Notes under the pieces: model-generated
The model's database searches: none
What the model was told of the DNA's origin: nothing
The model's input: only the letters and a program-made list of their open reading frames with translations
Made by a program: the position numbers and the translations under genes
Assembly (NCBI GenBank): GCA_030770545.1
Contig: CM061109.1
Span: 186,001-250,000 of the forward strand
Length of the DNA: 64,000 nucleotides
Reading direction: 5' to 3'
Origin: Macropodus opercularis
Taxonomy: Eukaryota > Chordata > Actinopteri > Anabantiformes > Osphronemidae
Shown here: positions 21,201 through 33,268 of the stretch, in pieces
Layout: every line of letters begins with the position of its first letter
Numbering within the stretch: the first letter of the stretch is position 1

Positions 21201-24200
21201 ACAGTATTTAAGGTGTTTTCTCTGTACTACTACAGTATTTAAGATGTTTTCTCTGTACTACTACAGTATTTAAGGTGTTTTCTGTGTACTACTACAGTAT
21301 TTAAGGTGTTTTCTCTGTATTATTACAGTATTTAAGGTGTTTTCTGTGTACTACTACAGTATTTAAGGTGTTTTCTCTGTACTACTACAGTATTTAAGGT
21401 TTTCTCTCTGTACTACTACAGTATTTAACTACTACAGTATTTAAGGTTTTCTCTCTGTACTACTACAGTATTTAACTACTACAGTATTTAAGGTGTTTTT
21501 GCTGTACTACTACAGTATTTAACTACTACAGTATTTAAGGTGTTTTTACTGTACTACTACAGTATTTAAGGTGTTTTCTCTGTACTACTACAGTATTTAA
21601 CTACTACAGTATTTAAGGTGTTTTCTGTGTACTACTACAGTATTTAACTACTACAGTATTTAAGGTGTTTTCTGTGTACTACTACAGTATTTAACTACTA
21701 CAGTATTTAAGGTGTTTTCTGTGTACTACTACAGTATTTAACTACTACAGTATTTAAGGTGTTTTCTGTGTACTACTACAGTATTTAACTACTACAGTAT
21801 TTAAGGTGTTTTCTGTGTACTACTACAGTATTTAACTACTACAGTATTTAAGGTGTTTTCTGTGTACTACTACAGTATTTAACTACTACAGTATTTAAGG
21901 TGTTTTCTGTGTACTACTACAGTATTTAACTACTACAGTATTTAAGGTGTTTTCTGTGTACTACTACAGTATTTAACTACTACAGTATTTAAGGTGTTTT
22001 CTGTGTACTACTACAGTATTTAACTACTACAGTATTTAAGGTGTTTTCTGTGTACTACTACAGTATTTAACTACTACAGTATTTAAGGTGTTTTCTGTGT
22101 ACTACTACAGTATTTAAGGTGTTTTCTGTGTACTACTACAGTATTTAACTACTACAGTATTTAAGGTGTTTTCTGTGTACTACTACAGTATTTAAGGTGT
22201 TTTCTCTGTACTACTACAGTATTTAACTACTACAGTATTTAAGGTGTTTTCTCTGTACTACTACAGTATTTAAGGTGTTTTCTCTGTACTACTACAGTAT
22301 TTAAGGTGTTTTCTCTGTACTACTACAGTATTTAAGGTTTTCTCTCTTCACTACTACAGTATTTAAGGTGTTTTCTCTGTACTACTACAGTATTTAAGGT
22401 TTTCTCTCTGTACTACTACAGTATTTAACTACTACAGTATTTAAGGTGTTTTCTCTGTACTACTACAGTATTTAAGGTGTTTTCTCTGTACTACTACAGT
22501 ATTTAAGGTTTTCTCTCTGTACTACTACAGTATTTAAGGTTTTCTCTCTGTACTACTACAGTATTTAAGGCTTTCTCTCTGTACTACTACAGTATTTAAG
22601 GTGTTTTCTCTGTACTACTACAGTATTTAAGGTGTTTTCTCTGTACTACTACAGTATTTAAGGTGTTTTCTCTGTACTACTACAGTATTTAAGGTTTTCT
22701 CTCTGTACTACTACAGTATTTAAGGTTTTCTCTCTGTACTACTACAGTATTTAAGGTTTTCTCTCTGTACTACTACAGTATTTAACTACTACAGTATTTA
22801 AGGTGTTTTCTCTGTACTACTACAGTATTTAAGGTTTTCTCTCTGTACTACTACAGTATTTAAGGTGTTTTCTCTGTACTACTACAGTATTTAAGGTGTT
22901 TTCTCTGTACTACTACAGTATTTAAGGTGTTTTCTCTGTACTACTACAGTATTTAACTACTACAGTATTTAAGGTGTTTTCTCTGTACTACTACAGTATT
23001 TAAGGTGTTTTCTCTGTACTACTACAGTATTTAAGGTGTTTTCTGTGTACTACTACAGTATTTAAGGTGTTTTCTCTGTATTATTACAGTATTTAAGGTG
23101 TTTTCTCTGTACTACTACAGTATTTAAGATGTTTTCTCTGTATTATTACAGTATTTAAGGTGTTTTCTCTGTACTACTACAGTATTTAACTACTACAGTA
23201 TTTAAGGTGTTTTCTCTGTACTACTACAGTATTTAAGATGTTTTCTCTGTACTACTACAGTATTTAAGGTGTTTTCTGTGTACTACTACAGTATTTAAGG
23301 TGTTTTCTCTGTACTACTACAGTATTTAAGGTTTTCTCTCTGTACTACTACAGTATTTAACTACTACAGTATTTAAGGTTTTCTCTCTGTACTACTACAG
23401 TATTTAACTACTACAGTATTTAAGGTGTTTTTGCTGTACTACTACAGTATTTAACTACTACAGTATTTAAGGTGTTTTTACTGTACTACTACAGTATTTA
23501 AGGTGTTTTCTCTGTACTACTACAGTATTTAACTACTACAGTATTTAAGGTGTTTTCTCTGTACTACTACAGTATTTAAGGTGTTTTCTCTGTACTACTA
23601 CAGTATTTAACTACTACAGTATTTAAGGTGTTTTCTCTGTACTACTACAGTATTTAAGGTGTTTTCTCTGTACTACTACAGTATTTAAGGTGTTTTCTCT
23701 GTACTACTACAGTATTTAAGGTTTTCTCTCTGTACTACTACAGTATTTAAGGTTTTCTCTCTGTACTACTACAGTATTTAAGGTTTTCTCTCTGTACTAC
23801 TACAGTATTTAAGGTGTTTTCTCTGTACTACTACAGTATTTAAGGTGTTTTCTCTGTACTACTACAGTATTTAAGATGTTTTCTCTGTATTATTACAGTA
23901 TTTAAGGTGTTTTCTCTGTACTACTACAGTATTTAAGGTGTTTTCTCTGTACTACTACAGTATTTAAGGTTTTCTCTCTGTACTACTACAGTATTTAAGG
24001 TGTTTTCTCTGTACTACTACAGTATTTAAGGTTTTCTCTCTGTACTACTACAGTATTTAAGGTGTTTTCTCTGTACTACTACAGTATTTAAGGTGTTTTC
24101 TCTGTACTACTACAGTATTTAAGGTGTTTTCTCTGTACTACTACAGTATTTAAGGTTTTCTCTCTGTACTACTACAGTATTTAAGGTGTTTTCTCTGTAC

Positions 24201-24759
24201 TACTACAGTATTTAAGGTTTTCTCTCTGTACTACTACAGTATTTAAGGTGTTTTCTCTGTACTACTACAGTATTTAAGGTTTTCTCTCTGTACTACTACA
24301 GTATTTAACTACTACAGTATTTAAGGTGTTTTCTCTGTACTACTACAGTATTTAAGGTGTTTTCTCTGTACTACTACAGTATTTAAGGTGTTTTCTCTGT
24401 ACTACTACAGTATTTAACTACTACAGTATTTAAGGTTTTCTCTCTGTACTACTACAGTATTTAAGGTGTTTTCTCTGTACTACTACAGTATTTAAGGTTT
24501 TCTCTCTGTACTACTACAGTATTTAAGGTTTTCTCTCTGTACTACTACAGTATTTAAGGCTTTCTCTCTGTACTACTACAGTATTTAAGGTGTTTTCTCT
24601 GTACTACTACAGTATTTAAGGTGTTTTCTCTGTACTACTACAGTATTTAAGGTGTTTTCTCTGTACTACTACAGTATTTAACTACTACAGTATTTAAGGT
24701 GTTTTCTCTGTACTACTACAGTATTTAAGGTTTTCTCTCTGTACTACTACAGTATTTAA
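18286..24759. repeat. 31-bp minisatellite array, left block (6.5 kb)
   Basis: The main unit is TACTACTACAGTATTTAAGG followed by TGTTTTCTCTG (31 bp). Variants are recurrent: a TTTTCTCTCTG ending, a GTGTACT form, a TATTATTACAG form, and a 16-bp half unit CTACTACAGTATTTAA inserted as an extra copy. Rare markers (AAGGCTTTC at about 20483, 22569 and 24558; TTTTTGCTG at about 21497 and 23428; AAGATGTTTTCTCTGTATT at about 21132 and 23127) recur at roughly 1.9-2.1 kb, so multi-unit blocks have been duplicated. No coding potential in any frame. Confidence 0.98.
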
Positions 24760-25366
24760 TGTGACAGTATGGACTCGCTTCCCCACCAGGGGGAGCTATT
24801 TTGGACTTTGAGTTTGTTCCTCGTTTGTTCCCATACTGGTCTCCCATTCACACCTGTCTGTCATTATCATTACCTGGTCTTCATATACTCCCTTCATTCT
24901 GTCATTCATTGCTGGTGTGTCATTCCTGTTTGCCTCGTTCGTTTGTTCTCCCTCTTCCCCGACCTCTAGCTCTACTCAACTTGCGTAAGTCAGTCAGTCA
25001 GTGTTCGTAGCCTGTTCTTGTTCCTGCTTTGCAGTGTTTTTGTTTGGTAGTGTTAACTTTGTTTGTTTTTCCCGCTTGCGGTGACTTTGTTTTGTAGACA
25101 GTTCAGTTAGGTTCGTTAGAATAAGTTTTGTATATCCCGCTTGCGGTGAATTTTGGTTTTGTAGGATTTCCATAATCAGCGCATAGTGTTGAATTTGATC
25201 CACTATTGTTTTGAGTTCTTTGTTTCTTGCCAAATTGTAGTTTTCTCCAGCTCTGCTGTGATTTTCTGTTTGTCCTTTATTTAATAAATTCTTGTCTTGC
25301 GGAAATTCAACCTACTGGGTTCTTTTGCACCTGGGTCCGACCTCATCTCGTGTCCGGCTCGTAATA
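24760..25366 (+). mobile_element. Solo LTR inserted in the minisatellite
   Basis: A 607-bp single-copy island interrupts the array. It begins TGTGACAG and ends GGCTCGTAATA; TTTAA flanks both sides (24755-24759 and 25367-25371), fitting a 5-bp target duplication, and the array resumes in register. An AATAAA at about 25282 followed 40 bp later by a T-rich stretch, and TG at the start, fit an LTR with its polyadenylation signal; the final TA would be a mutated CA. A CCCGCTTGCGGTGA motif is repeated inside at about 25070 and 25136. No internal retroelement coding region remains. Classification as Gypsy-like is a guess from the ends. Confidence 0.7.
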
Positions 25367-28300
25367 TTTAAGGTGTTTTCTCTGTACTACTACAGTATTT
25401 AAGGTGTTTTCTCTGTACTACTACAGTATTTAAGGTGTTTTCTCTGTACTACTACAGTATTTAAGGTTTTCTCTCTGTACTACTACAGTATTTAAGGTGT
25501 TTTCTCTGTACTACTACAGTATTTAAGGTTTTCTCTCTGTACTACTACAGTATTTAAGGTGTTTTCTCTGTACTACTACAGTATTTAAGGTGTTTTCTCT
25601 GTACTACTACAGTATTTAAGGTGTTTTCTCTGTACTACTACAGTATTTAAGGTGTTTTCTCTGTATTATTACAGTATTTAAGGTGTTTTCTCTGTACTAC
25701 TACAGTATTTAAGGTGTTTTCTCTGTACTACTACAGTATGTAAGGTGTTTTCTCTGTACTACTACAGTATTTAAGGTGTTTTCTCTGTACTACTACAGTA
25801 TTTAAGGTTTTCTCTGTACTACTACAGTATTTAAGGTTTTCTCTCTGTACTACTACAGTATTTAACTACTACAGTATTTAAGGTGTTTTCTCTGTACTAC
25901 TACAGTATTTAAGGTGTTTTCTCTGTACTACTACAGTATTTAAGGTGTTTTCTCTGTACTACTACAGTATTTAAGGTGTTTTCTCTGTACTACTACAGTA
26001 TTTAACTACTACAGTATTTAAGGTTTTCTCTCTGTACTACTACAGTATTTAAGGTGTTTTCTCTGTACTACTACAGTATTTAAGGTTTTCTCTCTGTACT
26101 ACTACAGTATTTAAGGTGTTTTCTCTGTACTACTACAGTATTTAAGGTGTTTTCTCTGTATTATTACAGTATTTAAGGTGTTTTCTCTGTACTACTACAG
26201 TATTTAAGGTGTTTTCTCTGTACTACTACAGTATTTAAGGTTTTCTCTCTGTACTACTACAGTATTTAAGGTGTTTTCTCTGTACTACTACAGTATTTAA
26301 GGTGTTTTCTCTGTATTATTACAGTATTTAAGGTGTTTTCTCTGTACTACTACAGTATTTAAGGTGTTTTCTCTGTACTACTACAGTATTTAAGGTGTTT
26401 TCTCTGTATTATTACAGTATTTAAGGTGTTTTCTCTGTACTACTACAGTATTTAAGGTGTTTTCTCTGTACTACTACAGTATTTAAGGTGTTTTCTCTGT
26501 ACTACTACAGTATTTAAGGTGTTTTCTCTGTACTACTACAGTATTTAAGGTTTTCTCTGTACTACTACAGTATTTAAGGTTTTCTCTCTGTACTACTACA
26601 GTATTTAACTACTACAGTATTTAAGGTGTTTTCTCTGTACTACTACAGTATTTAAGGTGTTTTCTCTGTACTACTACAGTATTTAAGGTGTTTTCTCTGT
26701 ACTACTACAGTATTTAAGGTGTTTTCTCTGTACTACTACAGTATTTAACTACTACAGTATTTAAGGTTTTCTCTCTGTACTACTACAGTATTTAAGGTGT
26801 TTTCTCTGTACTACTACAGTATTTAAGGTTTTCTCTCTGTACTACTACAGTATTTAAGGTGTTTTCTCTGTACTACTACAGTATTTAAGGTGTTTTCTCT
26901 GTATTATTACAGTATTTAAGGTGTTTTCTCTGTACTACTACAGTATTTAAGGTGTTTTCTCTGTACTACTACAGTATTTAAGGTGTTTTCTCTGTACTAC
27001 TACAGTATTTAAGGTGTTTTCTCTGTACTACTACAGTATTTAAGGTTTTCTCTCTGTACTACTACAGTATTTAACTACTACAGTATTTAAGGTGTTTTCT
27101 CTGTACTACTACAGTATTTAAGGTGTTTTCTCTGTACTACTACAGTATTTAAGATGTTTTCTCTGTATTATTACAGTATTTAAGGTGTTTTCTCTGTACT
27201 ACTACAGTATTTAAGGTTTTCTCTCTGTACTACTACAGTATTTAAGGTGTTTTCTCTGTACTACTACAGTATTTAAGGTTTTCTCTCTGTACTACTACAG
27301 TATTTAACTACTACAGTATTTAAGGTGTTTTCTCTGTACTACTACAGTATTTAAGGTGTTTTCTCTGTACTACTACAGTATTTAACTACTACAGTATTTA
27401 AGGTTTTCTCTCTGTACTACTACAGTATTTAAGGTTTTCTCTCTGTACTACTACAGTATTTAAGGTTTTCTCTCTGTACTACTACAGTATTTAACTACTA
27501 CAGTATTTAAGGTGTTTTCTCTGTACTACTACAGTATTTAAGGTGTTTTCTCTGTACTACTACAGTATTTAAGGTTTTCTCTCTGTACTACTACAGTATT
27601 TAAGGTGTTTTCTCTGTACTACTACAGTATTTAAGGTGTTTTCTCTGTACTACTACAGTATTTAAGGTGTTTTCTCTGTACTACTACAGTATTTAAGGTT
27701 TTCTCTCTGTACTACTACAGTATTTAAGGTGTTTTCTCTGTACTACTACAGTATTTAAGGTTTTCTCTGTACTACTACAGTATTTAAGGTTTTCTCTCTG
27801 TACTACTACAGTATTTAACTACTACAGTATTTAAGGTGTTTTCTCTGTACTACTACAGTATTTAAGGTGTTTTCTCTGTACTACTACAGTATTTAAGGTG
27901 TTTTCTCTGTACTACTACAGTATTTAACTACTACAGTATTTAAGGTTTTCTCTCTGTACTACTACAGTATTTAAGGTGTTTTCTCTGTACTACTACAGTA
28001 TTTAAGGTTTTCTCTCTGTACTACTACAGTATTTAAGGTGTTTTCTCTGTACTATTACAGTATTTAAGGTGTTTTCTCTGTACTACTACAGTATTTAAGG
28101 TGTTTTCTCTGTACTACTACAGTATTTAAGGTGTTTTCTCTGTACTACTACAGTATTTAAGGTGTTTTCTCTGTACTACTACAGTATTTAAGGTTTTCTC
28201 TCTGTACTACTACAGTATTTAACTACTACAGTATTTAAGGTGTTTTCTCTGTACTACTACAGTATTTAAGGTGTTTTCTCTGTACTACTACAGTATTTAA

Positions 28301-29404
28301 GATGTTTTCTCTGTATTATTACAGTATTTAAGGTGTTTTCTCTGTACTACTACAGTATTTAAGGTGTTTTCTCTGTACTACTACAGTATTTAAGGTGTTT
28401 TCTCTGTACTACTACAGTATTTAAGGTTTTCTCTCTGTACTACTACAGTATTTAAGGTGTTTTCTCTGTACTACTACAGTATTTAAGGTTTTCTCTCTGT
28501 ACTACTACAGTATTTAACTACTACAGTATTTAAGGTGTTTTCTCTGTACTACTACAGTATTTAAGGTGTTTTCTCTGTACTACTACAGTATTTAACTACT
28601 ACAGTATTTAAGGTTTTCTCTCTGTACTACTACAGTATTTAAGGTTTTCTCTCTGTACTACTACAGTATTTAAGGTTTTCTCTCTGTACTACTACAGTAT
28701 TTAACTACTACAGTATTTAAGGTGTTTTCTCTGTACTACTACAGTATTTAAGGTGTTTTCTCTGTACTACTACAGTATTTAAGGTTTTCTCTCTGTACTA
28801 CTACAGTATTTAAGGTGTTTTCTCTGTACTACTACAGTATTTAAGGTGTTTTCTCTGTACTACTACAGTATTTAAGGTGTTTTCTCTGTACTACTACAGT
28901 ATTTAAGGTTTTCTCTCTGTACTACTACAGTATTTAAGGTGTTTTCTCTGTACTACTACAGTATTTAAGGTTTTCTCTCTGTACTACTACAGTATTTAAG
29001 GTTTTCTCTCTGTACTACTACAGTATTTAAGGTGTTTTCTCTGTACTACTACAGTATTTAAGGTTTTCTCTCTGTACTACTACAGCATTTAAGGTTTTCT
29101 CTCTGTACTACTACAGCATTTAAGGTGTTTTCTGTGTACTACTACAGTATTTAAGGTGTTTTCTCTGTACTACTACAGTATTTAAGGTGTTTTCTCTGTA
29201 CTACTACAGTATTTAAGGTTTTCTCTCTGTACTACTACAGTATTTAAGGTGTTTTCTGTGTACTACTACAGTATTTAAGGTGTTTTCTCTGTACTACTAC
29301 AGTATTTAAGGTGTTTTCTCTGTACTACTACAGTATTTAAGGTGTTTTCTCTGTACTACTACAGTATTTAAGGTTTTCTCTCTGTACTACTACAGTATTT
29401 AAGG
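25367..29404. repeat. 31-bp minisatellite array, right block (4.0 kb)
   Basis: Continuation of the same array after the solo LTR. It carries its own markers: a 29-bp short unit (AAGGTTTTCTCTGTACT at about 25804, 26545 and 27760), the TATTATTACAG variant at several places, and AAGATGTTTTCTCTGTATT at about 27152 and 28297, about 1.15 kb apart. The GTGTACT variant common in part of the left block is rare here, so the two blocks have homogenised separately. The array ends at AAGGTACTTTCTCTTG. Confidence 0.98.
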
Positions 29405-29543
29405 TACTTTCTCTTGTCTCCTCGCTGTCAGAGCTGCTCAGCTTGTTTCTCTTCATTTCCTCATCGGCATCAGCGGAAACAGTAGAAAGTGAAAGTAAAA
29501 TGTCTCAGACCAGCACAACGTCGTGAGTTGAAGAGTTTTTAAC

Positions 29544-32500
29544 ATGAAGCGTCTGTTCGTCCTGCTCAGTAAGAAACACGTTGTTACGTTTTGATCTGGT
29601 AATTACAGGTGTAGTGGTTAGAACACAGAGGAGTCCGGGCTTTGGATTCAGGTTTTGGTTCCAGGCTTTGGTTCCAGGCTTTGGATTCAGGTTTTGGTTC
29701 CAGGCTTTGGTTCCAGGCTTTGGTTCCAGGCTTTGGATTCAGGGTTTGGTTCCAGGCTTTGGTTCCAGGCTTTGGATTCAGGTTTTGGTTCCAGGCTTTG
29801 GTTCCAGGCTTTGGATTCAGGGTTTGGTTCCAGGCTTTGGATTCAGGTTTTGGTTCCAGGCTTTGGTTCCAGGCTTTGGATTCAGGTTTTGGTTCCAGGC
29901 TTTGGTTCCAGGCTTTGGATTCAGGTTTTGGTTCCAGGCTTTGGTTCCAGGCTTTGGATTCAGGTTTTAGTTCCAGGCTTTGGATTCAGGTTTTGGTTCC
30001 AGGCTTTGGTATCAGGTTTTGGTTCCAGGCTTTGGATTCAGGTTTTAGTTCCAGGCTTTGGATTCAGGTTTTGGTTCCAGGCTTTGGATTCAGGTTTTGG
30101 TTCCAGGCTTTGGATTCAGGTTTTGGTTCCAGGCTTTGGTTCCAGGCTTTGGATTCAGGTTTTGGTTCCAGGCTTTGGTTCCAGGCTTTGGATTCAGGTT
30201 TTGGTTCCAGGCTTTGGATTCAGGTTTTGGTTCCAGGCTTTGGTTCCAGGCTTTGGATTCAGGTTTTGGTTCCAGGTTTTGGTTCCAGGCTTTGGATTCA
30301 GGTTTTAGTTCCAGGCTTTGGATTCAGGTTTTAGTTCCAGGCTTTGGATTCAGGTTTTGGTTCCAGGCTTTGGATTCAGGTTTTGGTTCCAGGCTTTGGA
30401 TTCAGGTTTTGGTTCCAGGTTTTGGTTCCAGGCTTTGGATTCAGGTTTTGGTTCCAGGCTTTGGTTCCAGGCTTTAGATTCAGGTTTTGGTTCCAGGCTT
30501 TGGATTCAGGTTTTGGTTCCAGGCTTTGGTTCCAGGCTTTGGTTCCAGGCTTTGGATTCAGGGTTTGGTTCCAGGCTTTGGTTCCAGGCTTTGGATTCAG
30601 GTTTTGGTTCCAGGCTTTGGTTCCAGGCTTTGGATTCAGGGTTTGGTTCCAGGCTTTGGATTCAGGTTTTGGTTCCAGGCTTTGGTTCCAGGCTTTGGAT
30701 TCAGGTTTTGGTTCCAGGCTTTGGTTCCAGGCTTTGGATTCAGGTTTTGGTTCCAGGTTTTGGTTCCAGGCTTTGGATTCAGGTTTTGGTTCCAGGCTTT
30801 GGATTCAGGTTTTGGTTCCAGGCTTTGGATTCAGGTTTTGGTTCCAGGCTTTGGATTCAGGTTTTAGTTCCAGGCTTTGGATTCAGGTTTTGGTTCCAGG
30901 CTTTGGATTCAGGTTTTGGTTCCAGGCTTTGGATTCAGGTTTTGGTTCCAGGCTTTGGTTCCAGGCTTTGGATTCAGGTTTTGGTTCCAGGCTTTGGTTC
31001 CAGGCTTTGGATTCAGGTTTTGGTTCCAGGCTTTGGATTCAGGTTTTGGTTCCAGGCTTTGGATTCAGGTTTTAGTTCCAGGTTTTGGTTCCAGGTTTTG
31101 GTTCCAGGCTTTGGATTCAGGTTTTAGTTCCAGGCTTTGGATTCAGGTTTTAGTTCCAGGCTTTGGATTCAGGTTTTGGTTCCAGGCTTTGGATTCAGGT
31201 TTTGGTTCCAGGTTTTGGTTCCAGGCTTTGGATTCAGGTTTTAGTTCCAGGCTTTGGATTCAGGTTTTGGTTCCAGGCTTTGGTTCCAGGCTTTAGATTC
31301 AGGTTTTGGTTCCAGGCTTTGGATTCAGGTTTTGGTTCCAGGCTTTGGTTCCAGGCTTTGGATTCAGGTTTTGGTTCCAGGCTTTGGATTCAGGTTTTGG
31401 TTCCAGGCTTTGGATTCAGGTTTTGGTTCCAGGCTTGCGTTTTGTGGAGTTTGCATGTTCTGTCTGTGTCTGTGAGGGTTTTCTCTGGTTTACTTTCAAA
31501 CCGTTATGTTGCTATATTTGATGGACCCGTCCAGGTTTCACCAGCCTCTCACCTGATTGACAGCATGTCCACGACCCTTGTGAGGAAGTGGCTGTTGTGA
31601 GAAACGCAGCTGATCTGACCCGGTGCATGCTGGGAGTTGGACTCCTTCCTCTCCTCCATCAGCCAGGTCCACAGACAGACTTTGGATCACAGTGTGAGGT
31701 TCAGCTTGAGCTAAACAGCTTCCACAGTAAAACGTTTCTCTGAACCACTGAACTGATCCAAAGTCTGTGACTGTGTAACAACCTTGGTCGACTGAGGCTG
31801 GAGTCCCGTGTTCGAGTCCAGATGGTTGGTTCTGTTATAATAAATAACAAGAGCTAATATTATTCATTTAGTATTTCAAACCTTTTAGACGTTTCTGTTT
31901 CCCGCTGGTTGAAGCTGTGTCATTCAGTTTGATCAAACTGATTCAAGCTGTTGCTTCTTTTTTCCTACAGTTGATCTGTTTCTTTTTCTTCTCAGTTCTG
32001 CACCGTGTCGTCTCTCTTGACGTCAACTCAGGACTGGAGTCGGTCCTGCTGCCCTGTCGGGTCAGTTTTGTACCTCAGGGGACCTCAGTGATGTGGACTC
32101 GCCAGGATCTGGATCCTGCAACCGTCCACAACCGTGTGGAGAAAGGTGATGATGTCAGAGTCCAAAACCGGCGCTACACCGGCCGAACACGGATGACGAG
32201 TGACGCCCTGACCTCTGGAGACTTCAGCCTGACGCTGAGGATGCTAAGACCCTCTGACAGCGGCCAGTACACCTGCACTGCCACCATGTACGGAGAGGAG
32301 CGAATGCTGGCACGCATACCGCTGCAGGTCAAAGGTCAGTCACGCTGCATAGGGGTAAGGGGTCAATGATGTACAGCAGATGGGGTCAGAGGTCAGTCTG
32401 GGTCACTGATCCGTATTCCATGTAGTCTCTCAGCAGTCTTCCTCTGTGGAGGTGTCGACGGAGGTCGAGTCCTTCCTGCTGCCGTGCGTCTTCCGTTTCC

Positions 32501-33172
32501 TAACTGACGACACCTCGGTGGTGTGGAGTCGCTCTGATCTCAGTCCTTCCATCATCCACCAGCGCCAGCGAGATGGCGATGAACTCAAGGACCAGAACCA
32601 GCTTTACAGCGGCCGGACGTCTATGAGGACGGACGCTCTGGAGACCGGAGACCTCAGTCTGAGTCTGATCAAACCCAACGTCGCTGACAATGGAATCTAC
32701 AGCTGCTCCGTCAGAGAGTTTGGAGAGGAAGTGAAGCAGAGCGTCGTTCAGCTGCAGGTCAAAGGTCAGTGTCAAAGTAAAAGCAGGTCACAGCGGTTGA
32801 TGTTGGTGGAGCCGCTGGCTTTCGTTTTCTGTGGTTCATTATCGTTTTATTTAGGGACGTTCTGTGAGCCCTTCAGTCATGACGTTAGCGGCTCCTTGTA
32901 GAGCTGAGTCATTATGAACTGATCTCCTCCGTGTGGACGCCTTCATCCACCTGCAACTAGTGAAACCTCTGGAGGCAGATTCAACTCTCAGTCTGGTGGA
33001 GTTTGAGTCGAGGCTCTTTGTGTCTTTGTTCACAGAAGCTCCAAAGGTGACGCGTTTGCTGCTCGTTGCTCTTCCTGCCCTGTGTTTTTTTTTTTGGAGC
33101 TGCCTTCGTCCTGTGGAGGATCATCAGGAAAACAGGTTTTTATCTGACCAAACCCTCTGTCAATACTTATAG
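29544..33172 (+). CDS. V-set immunoglobulin membrane protein (butyrophilin/B7-like), gene A
   Basis: Likely an immune-cell surface protein of the fish butyrophilin/B7-like group; ligand unknown. Exons: 29544-29568 (signal start MKRLFVLL), 31996-32334 (Ig domain 1), 32426-32764 (Ig domain 2) and 33036-33172 (membrane segment). Every junction is phase 1, as usual for Ig exons. Domain 1 shows LLPC, VMWTRQD, DSGQYTC; domain 2 shows LLPC, VVWSRSD, DNGIYSC; the two domains are close paralogues. The last exon reads EAPKVTRLLLVALPALCFFF and continues to a stop at 33172. It includes a 12-T run; with one T less, the frame would continue as a longer hydrophobic segment with a basic end up to a donor at 33135, so the run may hide a sequencing error or a real truncation. 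Intron 1 contains a 1.8 kb minisatellite. Confidence 0.7.
29636..31433. repeat. 13/26-bp minisatellite in intron 1 of the V-set gene
   Basis: Built from two 13-bp modules, TTTGGTTCCAGGC and TTTGGATTCAGGT/G, mostly alternating. Some GGTTTAGTTCC and GGTATCAGG variants occur. Because 13 and 26 are not multiples of three and the units lack stops in the plus strand, all three forward frames are open for 120-270 codons (GFGSRLWFQALDS-type repeats). These are not genes. Confidence 0.97.
31434..31995 (+). other. End of intron 1 of V-set gene A
   Basis: Non-repetitive intron sequence leading to the acceptor TTTCTTTTTCTTCTCAG at 31979-31995. A second AG (TTTCCTACAG at about 31962-31971) lies just upstream; using it would hit a stop, so 31996 is chosen. 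A tRNA-B-box-like word (GTGTTCGAGTCCAG) at about 31809 may be a SINE scrap. Confidence 0.45.
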
Positions 33173-33268
33173 ATTCTATTTCTCATGAGGCTTAGAGATC
33201 CTGAATGAACAACATCAGAGACGTGGCTCATTGTCAGACTGGAACTAATTGATGTGATTAAGTTTCAG

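Noticed and set aside
18286..29404. CRISPR-like appearance of regular short repeats
   Set aside because: No unique spacers: the 31-bp units are contiguous, so it is a minisatellite, in a vertebrate genome.
29581..31600. Many frames of 120-270 codons repeating GFGSRLWFQALD
   Set aside because: Unit lengths of 13 and 26 bp rotate the same peptide through all three frames. It is intronic minisatellite.
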